Positions 24,750 through 34,874 of a stretch of 64,000 nt of DNA are shown here, one piece after another. The DNA comes from Sorex araneus (lineage: Eukaryota > Chordata > Mammalia > Eulipotyphla > Soricidae), in NCBI RefSeq assembly GCF_027595985.1, contig NC_073304.1, forward strand, positions 139,177,211 to 139,241,210, read 5' to 3'. Each line of letters begins with the position of its first letter. The stretch's first letter is position 1. A program made the translations under genes and the position numbers. The notes below the pieces were generated by a model. It searched no databases, was not told where the DNA came from, and saw only the letters and a program-made list of their open reading frames with translations.

Positions 24750-25151
24750 TTATTAGTCTCGATTAGCTGTGACCCCCGAAAAGCCCCCGGTGCGACTCGC
24801 ATCGGCCACGGACGCCAGACCGCAGACCAGGCCGGCCGCGAAACTTTCCGTGTGGCCGGGAAAGAGGAACGGCTCCCGGGGAGCCTCGGTCCTGCCTCTC
24901 CCGCCCCAGAAACCCCGACGGCCAGGCCACTGCCGCTCCGCTCACAGCGGGGCTCGGCCTCGGGGCTCTGGGGCGCAGCGGCGCGGGTGGCGCGCGGAGG
25001 CCGGGCCCGGGGCAGGTGCAGGGCGGCGGGCGCGCTCGGGGCGCGGGTGCGGGGCGCGCGGGCGGGCGGGCGCGGCGGGGAGGGGCGCGGGCCGGGAGCC
25101 CGACGCCAGGGCGTGGTGCAGGTGGCGACGGGGACAGAGTCGACAGCGTAC

Positions 25152-25372
25152 CTTGATTTTCGACCTGGCGACCGGCCGCTGCTTAGTGTCTGGGAGTGCG
25201 GTCGTGCCTTCCGCGTCGCCGGGCTCGGGGGTTTCAAGCTCGGGGGCGCGCGGGGACGAGCTGCTCTCGGCGCCTCCAGGCTCCCCCGCGCTGCTGCTGC
25301 CGCTGCCGCTACTGCTGCCGCCGTCGCTGCGACAGTCTTCGGGGGGGTCGTGGAGCAGATGTCCCAAAACCA
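25152..25372 (-). CDS. OVOL2: OVOL2 coding exon 2 (acidic, Ser/Gly-rich linker)
   Basis: It completes codon 34 and encodes residues 34-107. These include LLHDPPEDCRSD, a Ser/Gly run and an acidic ETPEPGDAEG stretch. The exon ends QRPVARSKIK just before the zinc-finger exon. The acceptor is CTCCGCAG/TG after 25373. The donor is AAG/GTACGC, with GT at 25151-25150. Length 221 equals 2 + 73 codons, so the exon keeps frame between phases 1 and 0. The region is probably disordered and links the SNAG motif to the fingers. An alternating purine/pyrimidine repeat lies just upstream of the acceptor. Confidence 0.95.
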
Positions 25373-25394
25373 CTGCGGAGGGAGGGGCGGCACC

Positions 25395-25492
25395 CCACAC
25401 ACCGACACACACGCGCGCGCACACAAGCGTACACACACGCACACGCATGCACACACACGCGCGCGCGCACACACACACACACACACACGCAG
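25395..25492 (+). repeat. alternating (CA)n/(CG)n tract in OVOL2 intron 1
   Basis: About 100 bp alternate almost perfectly between purine and pyrimidine, mixing CACACA with CGCGCG blocks. On the transcribed (minus) strand it reads as GU- and GC-rich RNA ending about 20 bp before the exon 2 acceptor. The sequence type favours Z-DNA. Confidence 0.9.
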
Positions 25493-26110
25493 AGTCAGGC
25501 CCGCGCGCCAGCGGCAGTTTGACCCGCGGGCTGTGCTGCCGCCCCGCCTCGGCCCCGGGCACCCCGCCAAGTGGGCAACGCCGCGGGGACTGCAGTGAGC
25601 CCTCACGCGGGTCTTCCGAGCTGACCGCGGGGTCCTGGCGGCCGCTTCTCGAGCCCCGTCCCGCGTCCACGAGGATTGGTGGGCCACGCGCCCCGGGGAC
25701 CCCATGCGCCCAAGTTTCCTCTCCTTGGGAAGGGGCCGGGGGAGGGGGCGCAGAGTGACCTCTCCCCACGGAGCCCCACAGGGCTTGCCCGATCCGCGTG
25801 CAGCCCGACGAGGACGAGGCGGGGGTGGCTCTGCTGGCCTGCCATTCGCCCGGCTGGGCCACCCCGGCCCGCCCGAAGCCAACGGTCCAGCCGCCGGGCA
25901 ATTAAAGACACCTCGAGGGGGAAGGGAGCAGGTCGCCCGGGCTCGCCGCCTCTCACTCACGGTCCTCCGGCACCGCGGGGGCCTCCTCGTCCCCCTCCCC
26001 TGGAACAGGGGTCTCGAGAGGGCAGCCCCGCCGCCCAGCCCCGGGAGCCGGCCGCCCCCGCCCCCACCCCGGAGCCCCGCGCCCAGGCCGGGCCCCCGCG
26101 CGGCGCTCAC

Positions 26111-26210
26111 CTGGGATGTAGGTGTCTGCCCTTTCCTCATCCGGGAGCTCATCCCAGCTGCGAGCCGAGACCCCCAGGCTCCTCCTCTTCACCAGGAAAG
26201 CTTTGGGCAT
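26111..26210 (-). CDS. OVOL2: OVOL2 coding exon 1 (SNAG-type N-terminus)
   Basis: It encodes residues 1-33, beginning MPKAFLVKRR and ending DTYIP, plus the first base of codon 34. The basic N-terminus MPKAFLVKRR is the SNAG-like repressor motif of OVOL proteins, which recruits corepressors. The start at 26210 is chosen because it begins exactly at this conserved motif. The base at -3 is A, a favourable Kozak context. The reading frame remains open upstream, but that part is GC-rich 5' UTR with no OVOL similarity. The donor after 26111 reads CCAG/GTGAGC. Phase 1 matches exon 2. Identification is from memory of the OVOL2 family and is firm because exons 2 and 3 continue the same protein. Confidence 0.95.
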
Positions 26211-26514
26211 GTTGGGGCCCCCTCCCTGGACCGCGGTCCCTTCCTCTTGGCGGTCCCCGCTAGGGGCGGCGGCGGCTCGGTCCCCGGCTCCCGGCGGCCA
26301 AAACCCACCTTCCCGCCGAGTCGGCCCCCTTCCCCCGCTCCCCACCGCGCCGCGGCCCCGGCCTCTCCCCCGCACGCCCGGCGGCTCCCTGCCTCGCCGG
26401 CTGGGCGACACCTATGCCTTAAATCGCGGGTGAGACCACGCCGAGGAAAAAGTTTCATAAGGTGGAATAGAAAAGGCACCAGGAAACTTAGGAGTGAGCA
26501 TGCGCCCTGCAACA

Positions 26515-26520
26515 TAACGG
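26515..26520 (-). promoter_or_regulatory. candidate OVO/MYB site CCGTTA upstream of OVOL2
   Basis: The minus strand reads CCGTTA here, about 305 bp upstream of the OVOL2 start codon. CCGTTA is the published core of mammalian OVOL binding sites and overlaps the MYB consensus. Negative autoregulation through such sites is known for OVOL1. A single 6-mer can occur by chance, so this is a candidate only. Confidence 0.4.
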
Positions 26521-26550
26521 TGTCAACAAGCTCGCTACCTGTCCGACCGG

Positions 26551-28660
26551 TTCCGGCGGCCGGGGCTGCCTGTTCCAGCCCTTCCTTAGGCATGAATGTT
26601 TGCAAAAGAATTTAACGTCTGATTCTTCCCCCCTCCCCTTTTTAAAAAGGGAAGAATGTTTTTTAATCAGCCCCCGCCCTATTCCCCAATTCAGGCACCC
26701 CAGGGCCAACTCTTGGAGGTAAACCCCAGGTCCGCTTGCCAGGGCATCCCTCGCAAGAGTTGGAGCCTCCCTTGCGAATTGCACCCCCCTACACCCCCGC
26801 CCCGAATGCATTTGTCTCTAGCAAGCCGGAAAATGGCTCGGTTCCTCTGGACTTTCTGGATCGTTCCTGGAGCTTGTTAAAATCTTGGCTGGCAGAAGGG
26901 GGAGACAGTGGAAACTCGGCGCACTTAGATCTGGTTAAGGGGGCGGTGGTAATTCAGAGCCTTGAGCCCCTATCACAATGGAACCCCCAAATAAAGTCAA
27001 GAACAATGCAATTTTAAGTTCAGTCGCTTTCGAACAATTGTTTTGAAATAAATTGATATGTGCTCTACAAGCTAAGCAAAACGACTTGGGTGTTTTGTTT
27101 TTTGGTTTCTGCCAAAGCAGCTCCAAGACCCCTTCAACCCCCCACCACCACCACCACCAAGTAAAATACAGAACGGAAACAAAAGCCAAGTGCATGTTAT
27201 GCAAAAGTAATTTAGAGGGGGGAGGGGAAACACCAAAAACTTAATCCTCACCCACTCCCAACTATTACCTGTCCTAAACTGGCTGCTCCCTATATATTTT
27301 CTGGGGCTGGGAAATACCTTTCCAGTAAATCAGAAAAACGAAGATGGGCTGACTGCCGCAGGTGACTGGAGAACTTCCCCCCACCCCCCACCCCCATCTC
27401 TCTCTCTCTACCTGGAGGGGTGGGGGAGGGACAGAAGGAGCGAGAATCGGTAAGAGAAAGACGCCAAGTTTTTCCGAGCAGTCGTGCCCACGTCGGGGAC
27501 GCGCCGCCTCTCCCGCCGCCGCAGCTTTGCGTGCGCCCTGGACGCGGAGCGCAGCCGCCACGGGCGAGCCCGGCGCCCCCCTGCAGCGGGTGGGGAGCCG
27601 AGTGCCAGCTGACGGCGGCGGGGAGGGGGCTGCAGGCGGGGGCGCTCTGGCCAGGGTTTACCTGGCGCCGGAGCTCGCCCACCAGCCAGACTCACCTGTC
27701 TGTAACCCGACCCGCTGCGCGCCCAGCTCACCCGCCGGGTAATCTACACAGCGGTTTCCCAGTCTCTTCCGCCCGGGAATGGCCCTTGGGGACACTGCAG
27801 CCTGGTAACGGATTTCTCAGCTAGATTGGAGAATTCTCCCCGCGCACGGAGAGGGGGCGCAGCTCTCCCGCTCCGGGGATGGGTCGTATCAGCTCAGCCT
27901 CCGGGGCGCTCCTCAAGGGGTCAGGCTTCGACCTGATCGGGACTAAAGATCCCGCCCGCCCCTCACCGCCACCCCCACCCCGACTAGAGGAGAAAGATTT
28001 TGATCCCGCTGAGCCACCCCGAGAGCCGAGGGGTGCCGGACGAAGACTCGCCGAGCGGCACCGGAACTCGCCTTCTTTCCAGTCAAAAAGGCTGATGGCG
28101 CTGCTTTGGGGAGACTGTGAAGATATTTTTGTCTGTCACCAAATTGGAGATTTTTTAGAAAGAGCTTGGCTGAGAGAAAGTGAAAAACAGAGCCGTTGTT
28201 TTAAAATGTAAATCACTCCCAGTTCTCATGGAAGTTTAAAAACTTCACTTGGTTCCAAAGTCCTACAATAACAAAAAGTCAATCAATCCCATGAAGGGTC
28301 CCTCCCCGCCTTTCTACTATGTTTCAAATCAATGACTCTCTGAGCTATTTTATCCATTAAAGTTTATAGAACACTGGGATAAAAGGCTAAAACCCTCAAA
28401 AAAACAATCCGATGTTTGGGAGATTGGGGGTGAAAAATAATAGCTACACTTTCAATGATTGTTGACTGCGCTGGATTTGCTGGCTGTTTACTGGGAGAAG
28501 AGAAATTCTAATGTATTATGTTCTTCTCTTGATCAGGCCACAAGATTTTACCTTTATCACTTTATGGTCCAGAAATCAGTTTTGCAATTTTTCTCTGTAT
28601 AAGGTCTTCGAAGTTTTACAAAAGGTCAGGTTATCCCCTAAATATAAAACAAGAAATGAA
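26551..28660. other. repeat-free OVOL2 upstream region
   Basis: Apart from the GC-rich block listed separately, this is unique-looking sequence. It has no recognisable SINE, L1 or gene. Short (CCA)n (27140-27160) and C-rich runs (27375-27395) are present. Confidence 0.6.
27470..27765. promoter_or_regulatory. second CpG-rich block about 1.3 kb upstream of OVOL2 exon 1
   Basis: CpG density rises again sharply here, with CGCCGCC and GGCGGCGG runs, separated from the main island by an AT-richer stretch (26.43-27.45 kb). It contains a CACCTG E-box at 27693-27698. It may be an alternative promoter or an upstream element. No coding exon is recognisable in it. Confidence 0.5.
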
Positions 28661-28663
28661 TTC

Positions 28664-29048
28664 TTGGGGACAGAGCAATAATTCAGCAGGTAGGGTGCTT
28701 GCCTTGCACATGGCCCACCTGAGTTAGAGCCTCGGCATCCCATATGGTCCCCTGTGCATCACCTGGAGTGATTCCTTAGTGCAGAGCCCGGAGTAAACTC
28801 TGCACAGAGCCAAGTGTTTACCCATCCACCCACTCCCCACCCAAATAAAAGAATTAATGGTGCAGAGAGATAGTATAGTGGGCAGGGCACTTGCCCTGCA
28901 AGTGGCCAACGCAGATTCAATCCCTGGCACCACCATGTATGATCTTTTGAACCCTGCCAGTAGTGATCACTGAGTGCATAGCCAGGAGTAAGCCCTGAGT
29001 ACTGCCAGGTGTGGCCCCCTCAAACCACACCAAGCAAACAACCAAAAA
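28664..29048 (+). mobile_element. two diverged sense SOR-type SINEs
   Basis: 28664-28850 and 28857-29048. These are the first repeats upstream of the OVOL2 promoter region. Confidence 0.75.
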
Positions 29049-29540
29049 ATAGAAATGAATTCAATTTAAAAGAAAAATTCTTGAAGCAGAGAAGAGACTG
29101 AGGCATGATAAGGATGATAAGGTCACTGCAGAGCATTCTAATATGTATGTATCAGGTGCTCCTTGAACACAACTAGATCTTTCAAAGAGCAACCTTTCCC
29201 TCCCTCCCTCCCCTTCACTTAGACAACAATGAAGCCTTTCCTTCAGCTTTATGGAAATGTTTCCCTGCCCCTCCATAGGTGGCATCCCCCACCCCTCCAT
29301 TCTTCCCTTGGTGGTGGGGCTGCAGAGACCCTCAGGGTTAGCTGCCCAGCCTCTTCCCTCTGGCAATCTTCAAATGCATACAAGTAGCCTTAGGTGTTCT
29401 CATTTAAGACTTCTACAGTAATGTATAATCAGGTTCAAAACAGGTTCAAACCTGCTCAGTCGCATCCTTAAGTACAGTTAGAGAGGGATATTAAGATGTT
29501 GGGGGTATAGAACTATGTTTTCATTTTATTTATTTGTTTA
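29049..29540. other. upstream intergenic unique sequence
   Basis: No feature recognised. Confidence 0.4.
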
Positions 29541-29707
29541 TTTTTGTTTTGGGGCCATGCCCAGAGATGTTCAGGGCTTAATCCTGGTTCTATACTTAGG
29601 AATTACTCCTGACAGTGCTCCAGAAACCATATGGATGTTGGAAATCAAACCTGGGTTGACTACATGCAAGGAAAATACCCTACCCACTGTATGATCACTC
29701 TGGTCCC
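29541..29707 (-). mobile_element. diverged SOR-type SINE, antisense
   Basis: Inverted copy with GGGGCCATGCCCAGAGATG and GATCACTCTGGTCCCC. Confidence 0.75.
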
Positions 29708-29761
29708 CCAGTTCCCATATTTTAAAAATTGATTTACTTTAAGCAAAATATTATTTTGTTG

Positions 29762-30004
29762 GGGCTGGAACGATAGCACAGCGGTTGGGTGTTCGCCTTT
29801 CACGAGGCCAACCCGAGTTGATTCCTCCGCCCCTCTCGGAGAGCCCAGCAAGCTTCCGAGAGTATGGAGCCTGAGCGGCAGAGCCTGGCAAGCTACCCGT
29901 GTGTATTGGATATGCCAAAAACAGTAACAATAAGTCTCTCAATGAGAGATGTTACTGATGCACGCTCGAACAACTTGATGAGCTACAAGATGACAGTGAC
30001 AGTG
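29762..30004 (+). mobile_element. RTE-tailed SINE with 12 bp duplication
   Basis: ATTATTTTGTTG occurs at 29750-29761 and 30005-30016. The element is tRNA-like head, body with CCCCTCTCGGAGAGCCC, and tail ending GATGACAGTGACAGTG. There is no A tail, so the element ends in a short tandem repeat as RTE elements do. Confidence 0.93.
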
Positions 30005-30102
30005 ATTATTTTGTTGAATGACTGATTGATGAAACTATGGAGGCTGATGGGTATAGCAAGAGAAGGGAACTTTATTTCTTGGTCTCTCTCATTTTTTCTT
30101 TC

Positions 30103-30468
30103 CTTTTTTTTTTTTTTTTTTTTGCTTTTTGGTTCATACCTAGTGATGTACAGGGGGTTACTCCTAGCTCATGCATTCAGAAATTACTCCTGGCTGTGCT
30201 TGGATGACCATATGGGATGCTGGGAGTCAAACCCGGGTCGGCCGTGTGCAAGGCAAACACCGTACCCACTGTGCTCTCTCCAGCCCTCATTTTTTTTTTT
30301 TTTTGGTGTGTGTTTGTTTCACACCCAGCATAGTTGAGGACTTACTCCTGGCTCTGTGCTCAGGGGTACTCCCGGCAGCATCTGGGGACCTTATTGGATG
30401 CTGAGGCTCGAATCCTGGATAGCTGCATGCAAGGCAAGTGCCCTGCCCTCTATACAATCTTCTGGTCC
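30103..30468 (-). mobile_element. two consecutive antisense SOR-type SINEs
   Basis: 30103-30286 and 30290-30468, each starting with a T run. Confidence 0.85.
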
Positions 30469-30477
30469 CTTTTTAAA

Positions 30478-30960
30478 GAATCTTGATGATTTCCTCCTTG
30501 ACCTCTAGGGCTCTTCTCTGTACTTGCATACTTACAGCGGTTCAGCCTAAGCTGGTCAGCCAGGAGCTTCTTGCAAATCTTGTTGGCCTTCAGATGTGGC
30601 TTGCTTGTTCCGTGGTCATCTGCTTGTTGTTTTATTCAACAAGCTGCACTTTATCTTTAGGTACAGGTTATGATCTATGTGGCCATCAACCTTTTTATTA
30701 GATTCATCTTGTCTTCAGAGTAGCAAGCATAGAATCCTCTTTTTCTTGGGTATTCAAGCACTGGCACTGCCTTACGAATCCTCTTATGCAGGCTCTTCGG
30801 ACAGGCCAAGGACTTTTCTCAACATCAAGTCGAGGAAGGTACAATTACAGGCTCCTAGATTATCAGCCTGTCTTTGAGCAGCTTCTGCATCTGCTGATGA
30901 AAATTGACTCTGGCAATTTCATTAGCTACATTAGGGGCCAACCAGATCCATTTTATTAGT
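30478..30960 (-). pseudogene. RPL19: RPL19 processed pseudogene, truncated
   Basis: Read on the minus strand, segments in changing frames match ribosomal protein L19 in order. They are WLAPNVANEIAR (near residue 25), KLLKDRLII followed by a TAG stop, DHNLYLKIK, CKKLLADQ, and GGNHQ/EEIIK near the C-terminus. There is no intron. The start is missing, several frameshifts occur, and the middle is shortened relative to a ~196-residue protein. It is a dead retrocopy of the large-subunit ribosomal protein mRNA. Confidence 0.85.
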
Positions 30961-30973
30961 TACATTAGGGGCC

Positions 30974-31330
30974 AACAGTAATGTGCTTACTTTGCATGCA
31001 GCCAATACAGGATCAAACCCAGCACCCCCTATGGTCCCACAAGCCCATCAGGAATGAACTCTGAACACAGAGACAGTAGTAAGTCCTGAGCAAAGCTGGG
31101 TATGGTCCCCCCCACCCAAAAAAAATAATAATATTAAAAGTAGAAGAGGCTGGAGAGACAGTACAGTGGATAGTTTACTTGCCTTGCATGTGGCCAGCCC
31201 CAGTTCAATCACTGGTATTCTATTTGATCCCTCCATCACCACCAGGAATAATTCCTGAGTGTAGAGTCAGGTGTAATCCCTGAGCACCATCTGATGTGGC
31301 TCAAAAACCAAGAAACAAAACAAAAAAAAA
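30974..31330 (+). mobile_element. two diverged sense SOR-type SINEs
   Basis: 30974-31115 (truncated head) and 31145-31330. Confidence 0.7.
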
Positions 31331-31423
31331 AGGATTTTATATTGAACTTGGTCCTATTTTATATTGAACTCCCTTGGCAGGGAGTTTCTTTCTTTTCTGC
31401 TTTTCAGTCAAGTTTTCTGTTTT

Positions 31424-31602
31424 TTTTTTTTTTTTTTTTTTGCTTTTTGGGTCACACCCAGCGATGCTCAGGGGTCACTCCTGGCTCTGCACTCAGGAAT
31501 TACCCCTGGCCATGCTTGGGAGACCATATGGGATGCTGGGAATCAAACCCGGGTCGGCTGCATGCAAGGCAAACGCCCTACCCGCTGTGATATCACTCCA
31601 GT
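31424..31602 (-). mobile_element. SOR-type SINE, antisense, young
   Basis: AAGTTTTCTGTTT flanks both ends. The T run is 20 or more. Confidence 0.93.
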
Positions 31603-31710
31603 CCCAAGTTTTCTGTTTCTTAAAAAAAAAATTGTATTAAATCTACAGATAATTTAAAAAATATTCAGTCTTTCAATTCATTTGTATGGTAAATCTTCCA
31701 TTGACTAATG

Positions 31711-31969
31711 GCAGTCACACTGTCACACACACAGGCAGTCACACTGTCATCCCGTTGCTCGAGCAGGCACCAGCAACATCTCTCATTGAGAGACTTATTG
31801 TTACTGTTTTTGGCATATCCAATATGCACTGGTAGCTTGCCAGGCTCTGCCATACGGGCTCCATACTCTCGGTAGCTTGCTGGGCTCTCCGAGAGGGGTG
31901 GAGGAATGGAACTCGGGTGGGCCGCGTGAAAGGCGAACACCCAACCGCTGTGCTATCGCTCCAGCCCCA
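31711..31969 (-). mobile_element. RTE-tailed SINE with 13 bp duplication, antisense
   Basis: CCATTGACTAATG at 31698-31710 and 31970-31982. The tail end is GCAGTCACACTGTCA repeated, the inverse of (TGACAGTG)n. Confidence 0.93.
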
Positions 31970-32039
31970 CCATTGACTAATGCCTTCTTTAATGTCTTCC
32001 AATATAAAGTTTTCTAACTTTGTCCACAAAGAAGTGGCA

Positions 32040-32043
<4 letters not shown>

Positions 32044-32083
<40 letters not shown>
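32044..32083 (+). repeat. (CA)n microsatellite
   Basis: Twenty uninterrupted CA units. Confidence 0.97.
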
Positions 32084-32085
<2 letters not shown>

Positions 32086-32106
32086 TTAAAGTGGAGGCGG
32101 AGGCGG

Positions 32107-32272
32107 GGACTGGAGCGATAGCACAGCGAGTAGGGCATTTGCCTTGCACACAGCCGACCCGGGGTTCAATTCCCAGCATCCCATATGGTCACCCGAGCAC
32201 ATCCATGGGTAGTTCCTGAGTGCAAAACCAGGAACAACTCCTGAGCATCGCTGGGTGTGACCCAAAAAGAAA
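32107..32272 (+). mobile_element. SOR-type SINE
   Basis: AAAGTGGAGGC lies on both sides and forms the duplication. Complete copy with an A tail. Confidence 0.92.
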
Positions 32273-32431
32273 AAAAAAAAAGTGGAGGCAGAGAGAGTTT
32301 AACAAGTTGGGTGCATGCACCTCCAACAGAGTATCACTGGGAGTGTCACCAAAACCAAAGCAAATGAAAAATATTTGAACCATCTCTCTGACCCTAACAG
32401 ATGTACTTCAATAAAAAGCTAAAACAAATAG

Positions 32432-33052
32432 TCTTGGCCCAGAGAGGTGGCTCAATGAACTGAGTGTAAGCTTAGCATGCAGGATACCTGAATTTAATCC
32501 TTGGCATGGCACGGTTCCCCGAGCATTGTATGATCACTCTCGCCCCAATATACAATCCCTTTAGAATGAATTTATATGGAGGTCAGTTAAGTAGTCCAGT
32601 GGGTAAGGCACTTGCCTTGCACATGACTGACCCAGTTTGATAACGAGCACCACAAGTGGTCTCCAAGCCCTGCCAGGAACGAACCCTGAGCCAGAGCTAG
32701 AAGTAAGCCCTGAGCACAGCCAGGTATTGCCTAACCCCTGCAAAGTTATTTTTATTATGGTTTATCAGAGGCATGAGCAAGGTTGGAATTGAGAGAGGAA
32801 GCAGCAAAAGAGGATACTGAAGATATAGTTGAGATTATGATATATAGGTAAGATTTTTAAATGAAAGTGCTGCCTTGGGGCCAGAGTGATCATACAGCGG
32901 GTAGGATGCCTGCCTTGCATGCGGCAGACAAGATTTGATCCCCAGCTTCCTTTATAGTGTCCTTGAGCACAAAGCCAGGAGTAACCCCTGAGCATTACCT
33001 GGTATGGCCCCAAAACAAACAAACAAACAAACGAACAAACAAACAAACAAGT
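32432..33052 (+). mobile_element. three sense SOR-type SINEs of increasing preservation
   Basis: About 32432-32545, 32575-32745 and 32876-33052. The last ends in (AAAC)n. Confidence 0.7.
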
Positions 33053-33566
33053 AAATTATGGTTTATGCAAAAGATAAGTAATTTTTCCATCTCAAATATA
33101 GATTTAATTAAGCTAACCAGTATTATTTTTATTTAGACTGTTAATTACTTATTTTCCTTTGAACAAACTGCTTTCTTGGTTTAAAATATTTCTGAGTGAA
33201 AAATCTCTATATTAAAAAAAGATGTCTCTTGAGTGGTAACAGACACACCATTTTAAAATCATCCAAAAACACATGAACTGAGAAAGCTTGCCTTCTCTCC
33301 TGCTTACTATTCTTCCTCTCCACCAAAACACTGTCTATGTCTTACAAACAATACATGACTTAAACTTCTCCTATTTTAAAAATTTTAAACAGCAACATAG
33401 TATTCTGTTATTTAGCTACATCATAACTTAGCCAGGACCTTATTCTTTTGCTATTAAAAACAATGTTACAGTGAATAATTTCTACAAGATACTTTATGTA
33501 TATATGTATATGTGTATATATGTATATGTGTATATATGTATATGTACATGTATGTATATATACATA
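33053..33566. other. AT-rich unique sequence and (TATG)n
   Basis: No gene recognised. 33496-33566 is a TATATG/TATGTG microsatellite. Confidence 0.5.
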
Positions 33567-33567
33567 T

Positions 33568-33828
33568 TGGACTGGAGTGATAGCACAGCGGGTAGTGCAT
33601 TTGCCTTGCAGGTGGCCAATCTGGGTTTGATTCCTCCGCCCCTCTCGAAGAGCCCGGCAAGCTACCGAGAGTATCCCGCCCGCACGGCAGAGCCTGGCAA
33701 GCTACCCGTGGCGTATTTGATATGCCAAAAAATAGTAACAAAAAACAGTAACAATAACTCTCACAATGGAGACATTACTGGTGCCCGCTCGAGCAAATCG
33801 ATGAACAATGGGACCACAGTGCTACTTT
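33568..33828 (+). mobile_element. RTE-tailed SINE
   Basis: Complete sense copy. CAGTAACA is duplicated within the linker (AATAGTAACAAAAAACAGTAACAA region). It ends GGGACCACAGTGCTAC. Confidence 0.92.
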
Positions 33829-33842
33829 GAAAAATGATAAGT

Positions 33843-34131
33843 GTGGGACTGAAGCAACATGGCAGTGGGTAAGGCACTTGTATTGCATGGGGCTGACCTG
33901 GATTTGTCTTAGCAGCCCCCTGGCCCTCTCAGGAGTAAACCCTGAGTACTGCCATGTGTAGCCCCAAAACCAGAAAGGAAGAAAAAGTTATTTTGCATGA
34001 CAAACTTCCAGAAATAATAATTCTGGGTCCAATGATAAATACATATGTTAAGTTTTTGATATATATTGCTAAAGTGCTTTGCATATATATCATTAAGTAG
34101 ATTGTAATTCCTATGAGGCAAGGGAATTTTT

Positions 34132-34164
<33 letters not shown>

Positions 34165-34285
34165 TTGCTGTTTGGTTCACACCCCAGGTTCAATCCCAGC
34201 CTTGCATGGTCCCCTGATTACTGCCTGGAGTAAACCTCAAGCACAGAGTTGGGAGTAATTCCTGAGCACCACAAGGCATGAATGG
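33843..34285. mobile_element. SINE fragments
   Basis: A sense SOR copy at 33843-33975. 34130-34181 is an inverted 3' end with a long T run. 34182-34285 is a headless sense piece directly joined to it. Confidence 0.65.
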
Positions 34286-34427
34286 AATCTAAAACTGACG
34301 TGGGGAAAAGGAGGTATAATATGGAAATTCAGAATTTAAAAAAATAACCTGGAAACTTACAAAAATAAGACATTTAAAATACTAATTAAAATTAATGATA
34401 TCTAACATATTTCTGAGATTAGTTTCT

Positions 34428-34617
34428 TTTTTTTTTTTTTTCTTTTTTTTTTTTTCTTTTTTGGGTCACACCCGGCGATGCACAGGGGTTGCTCCTGGCT
34501 CTGCACTCAGGAATTACCCCTGGCGGTGCTCAGGGGACCATATGGGATGCTGGGAATCGAACCCGGGTCGGCCGCGTGCAAGGCAAACGCCCTACCCGCT
34601 GTGCTATTGCTCCAGCC
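34428..34617 (-). mobile_element. SOR-type SINE, antisense, young
   Basis: CTGAGATTAGTTTCTT at 34412-34427 and 34618-34633 is a perfect 16 bp duplication. Confidence 0.95.
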
Positions 34618-34874
34618 CCTGAGATTAGTTTCTTAAAGGCCAGGGAATCATAGAGATTTTAAATTTAAAGAAATATAGGAGGGGTTTTTTCCCCACAATT
34701 ATAAATTAGTCCACCTTGTGGATATAGCATAATATAGAAATTAGCTATTTTAAATATACTTTCACAGCAATAAAAAACTAGGCTTATTAGAAATCTACCC
34801 TTCCAAGGTTAAATTATATAAACACAAAGATGAGATGATTTTAAGCTATTGCAGTTTCTTCAATAGTAGATGGA

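Larger units (their letters stand above)
24750..26450 (-). promoter_or_regulatory. OVOL2: CpG island over OVOL2 promoter, exons 1-2 and intron 1
   Basis: CpG dinucleotides and G/C runs are very dense from about 24.75 to 26.45 kb, against an AT-rich background on both sides. The island covers the 5' UTR, exon 1, intron 1, exon 2 and the start of intron 2. Multiple GC-box-like GGCGGG runs are visible, for example at 25040-25085. No canonical TATA box is evident near the likely start region. Large open frames here on both strands come from the base composition and are not genes. Confidence 0.85.

Noticed and set aside
24680..26152. 490-codon open frame on the minus strand across the CpG island
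   Set aside because: It runs in a frame different from OVOL2 exon 2, crosses the exon 1 donor region and the CA/CG repeat, and is Ala/Arg/Pro-rich as expected from GC-rich DNA lacking stop codons.
24769..26615. Long plus-strand open frames (329, 303, 248 and 195 codons) opposite OVOL2
   Set aside because: Low-complexity Arg/Pro/Gly composition, no domain, and overlap with antisense OVOL2 exons; best explained by absence of AT-rich stop codons.
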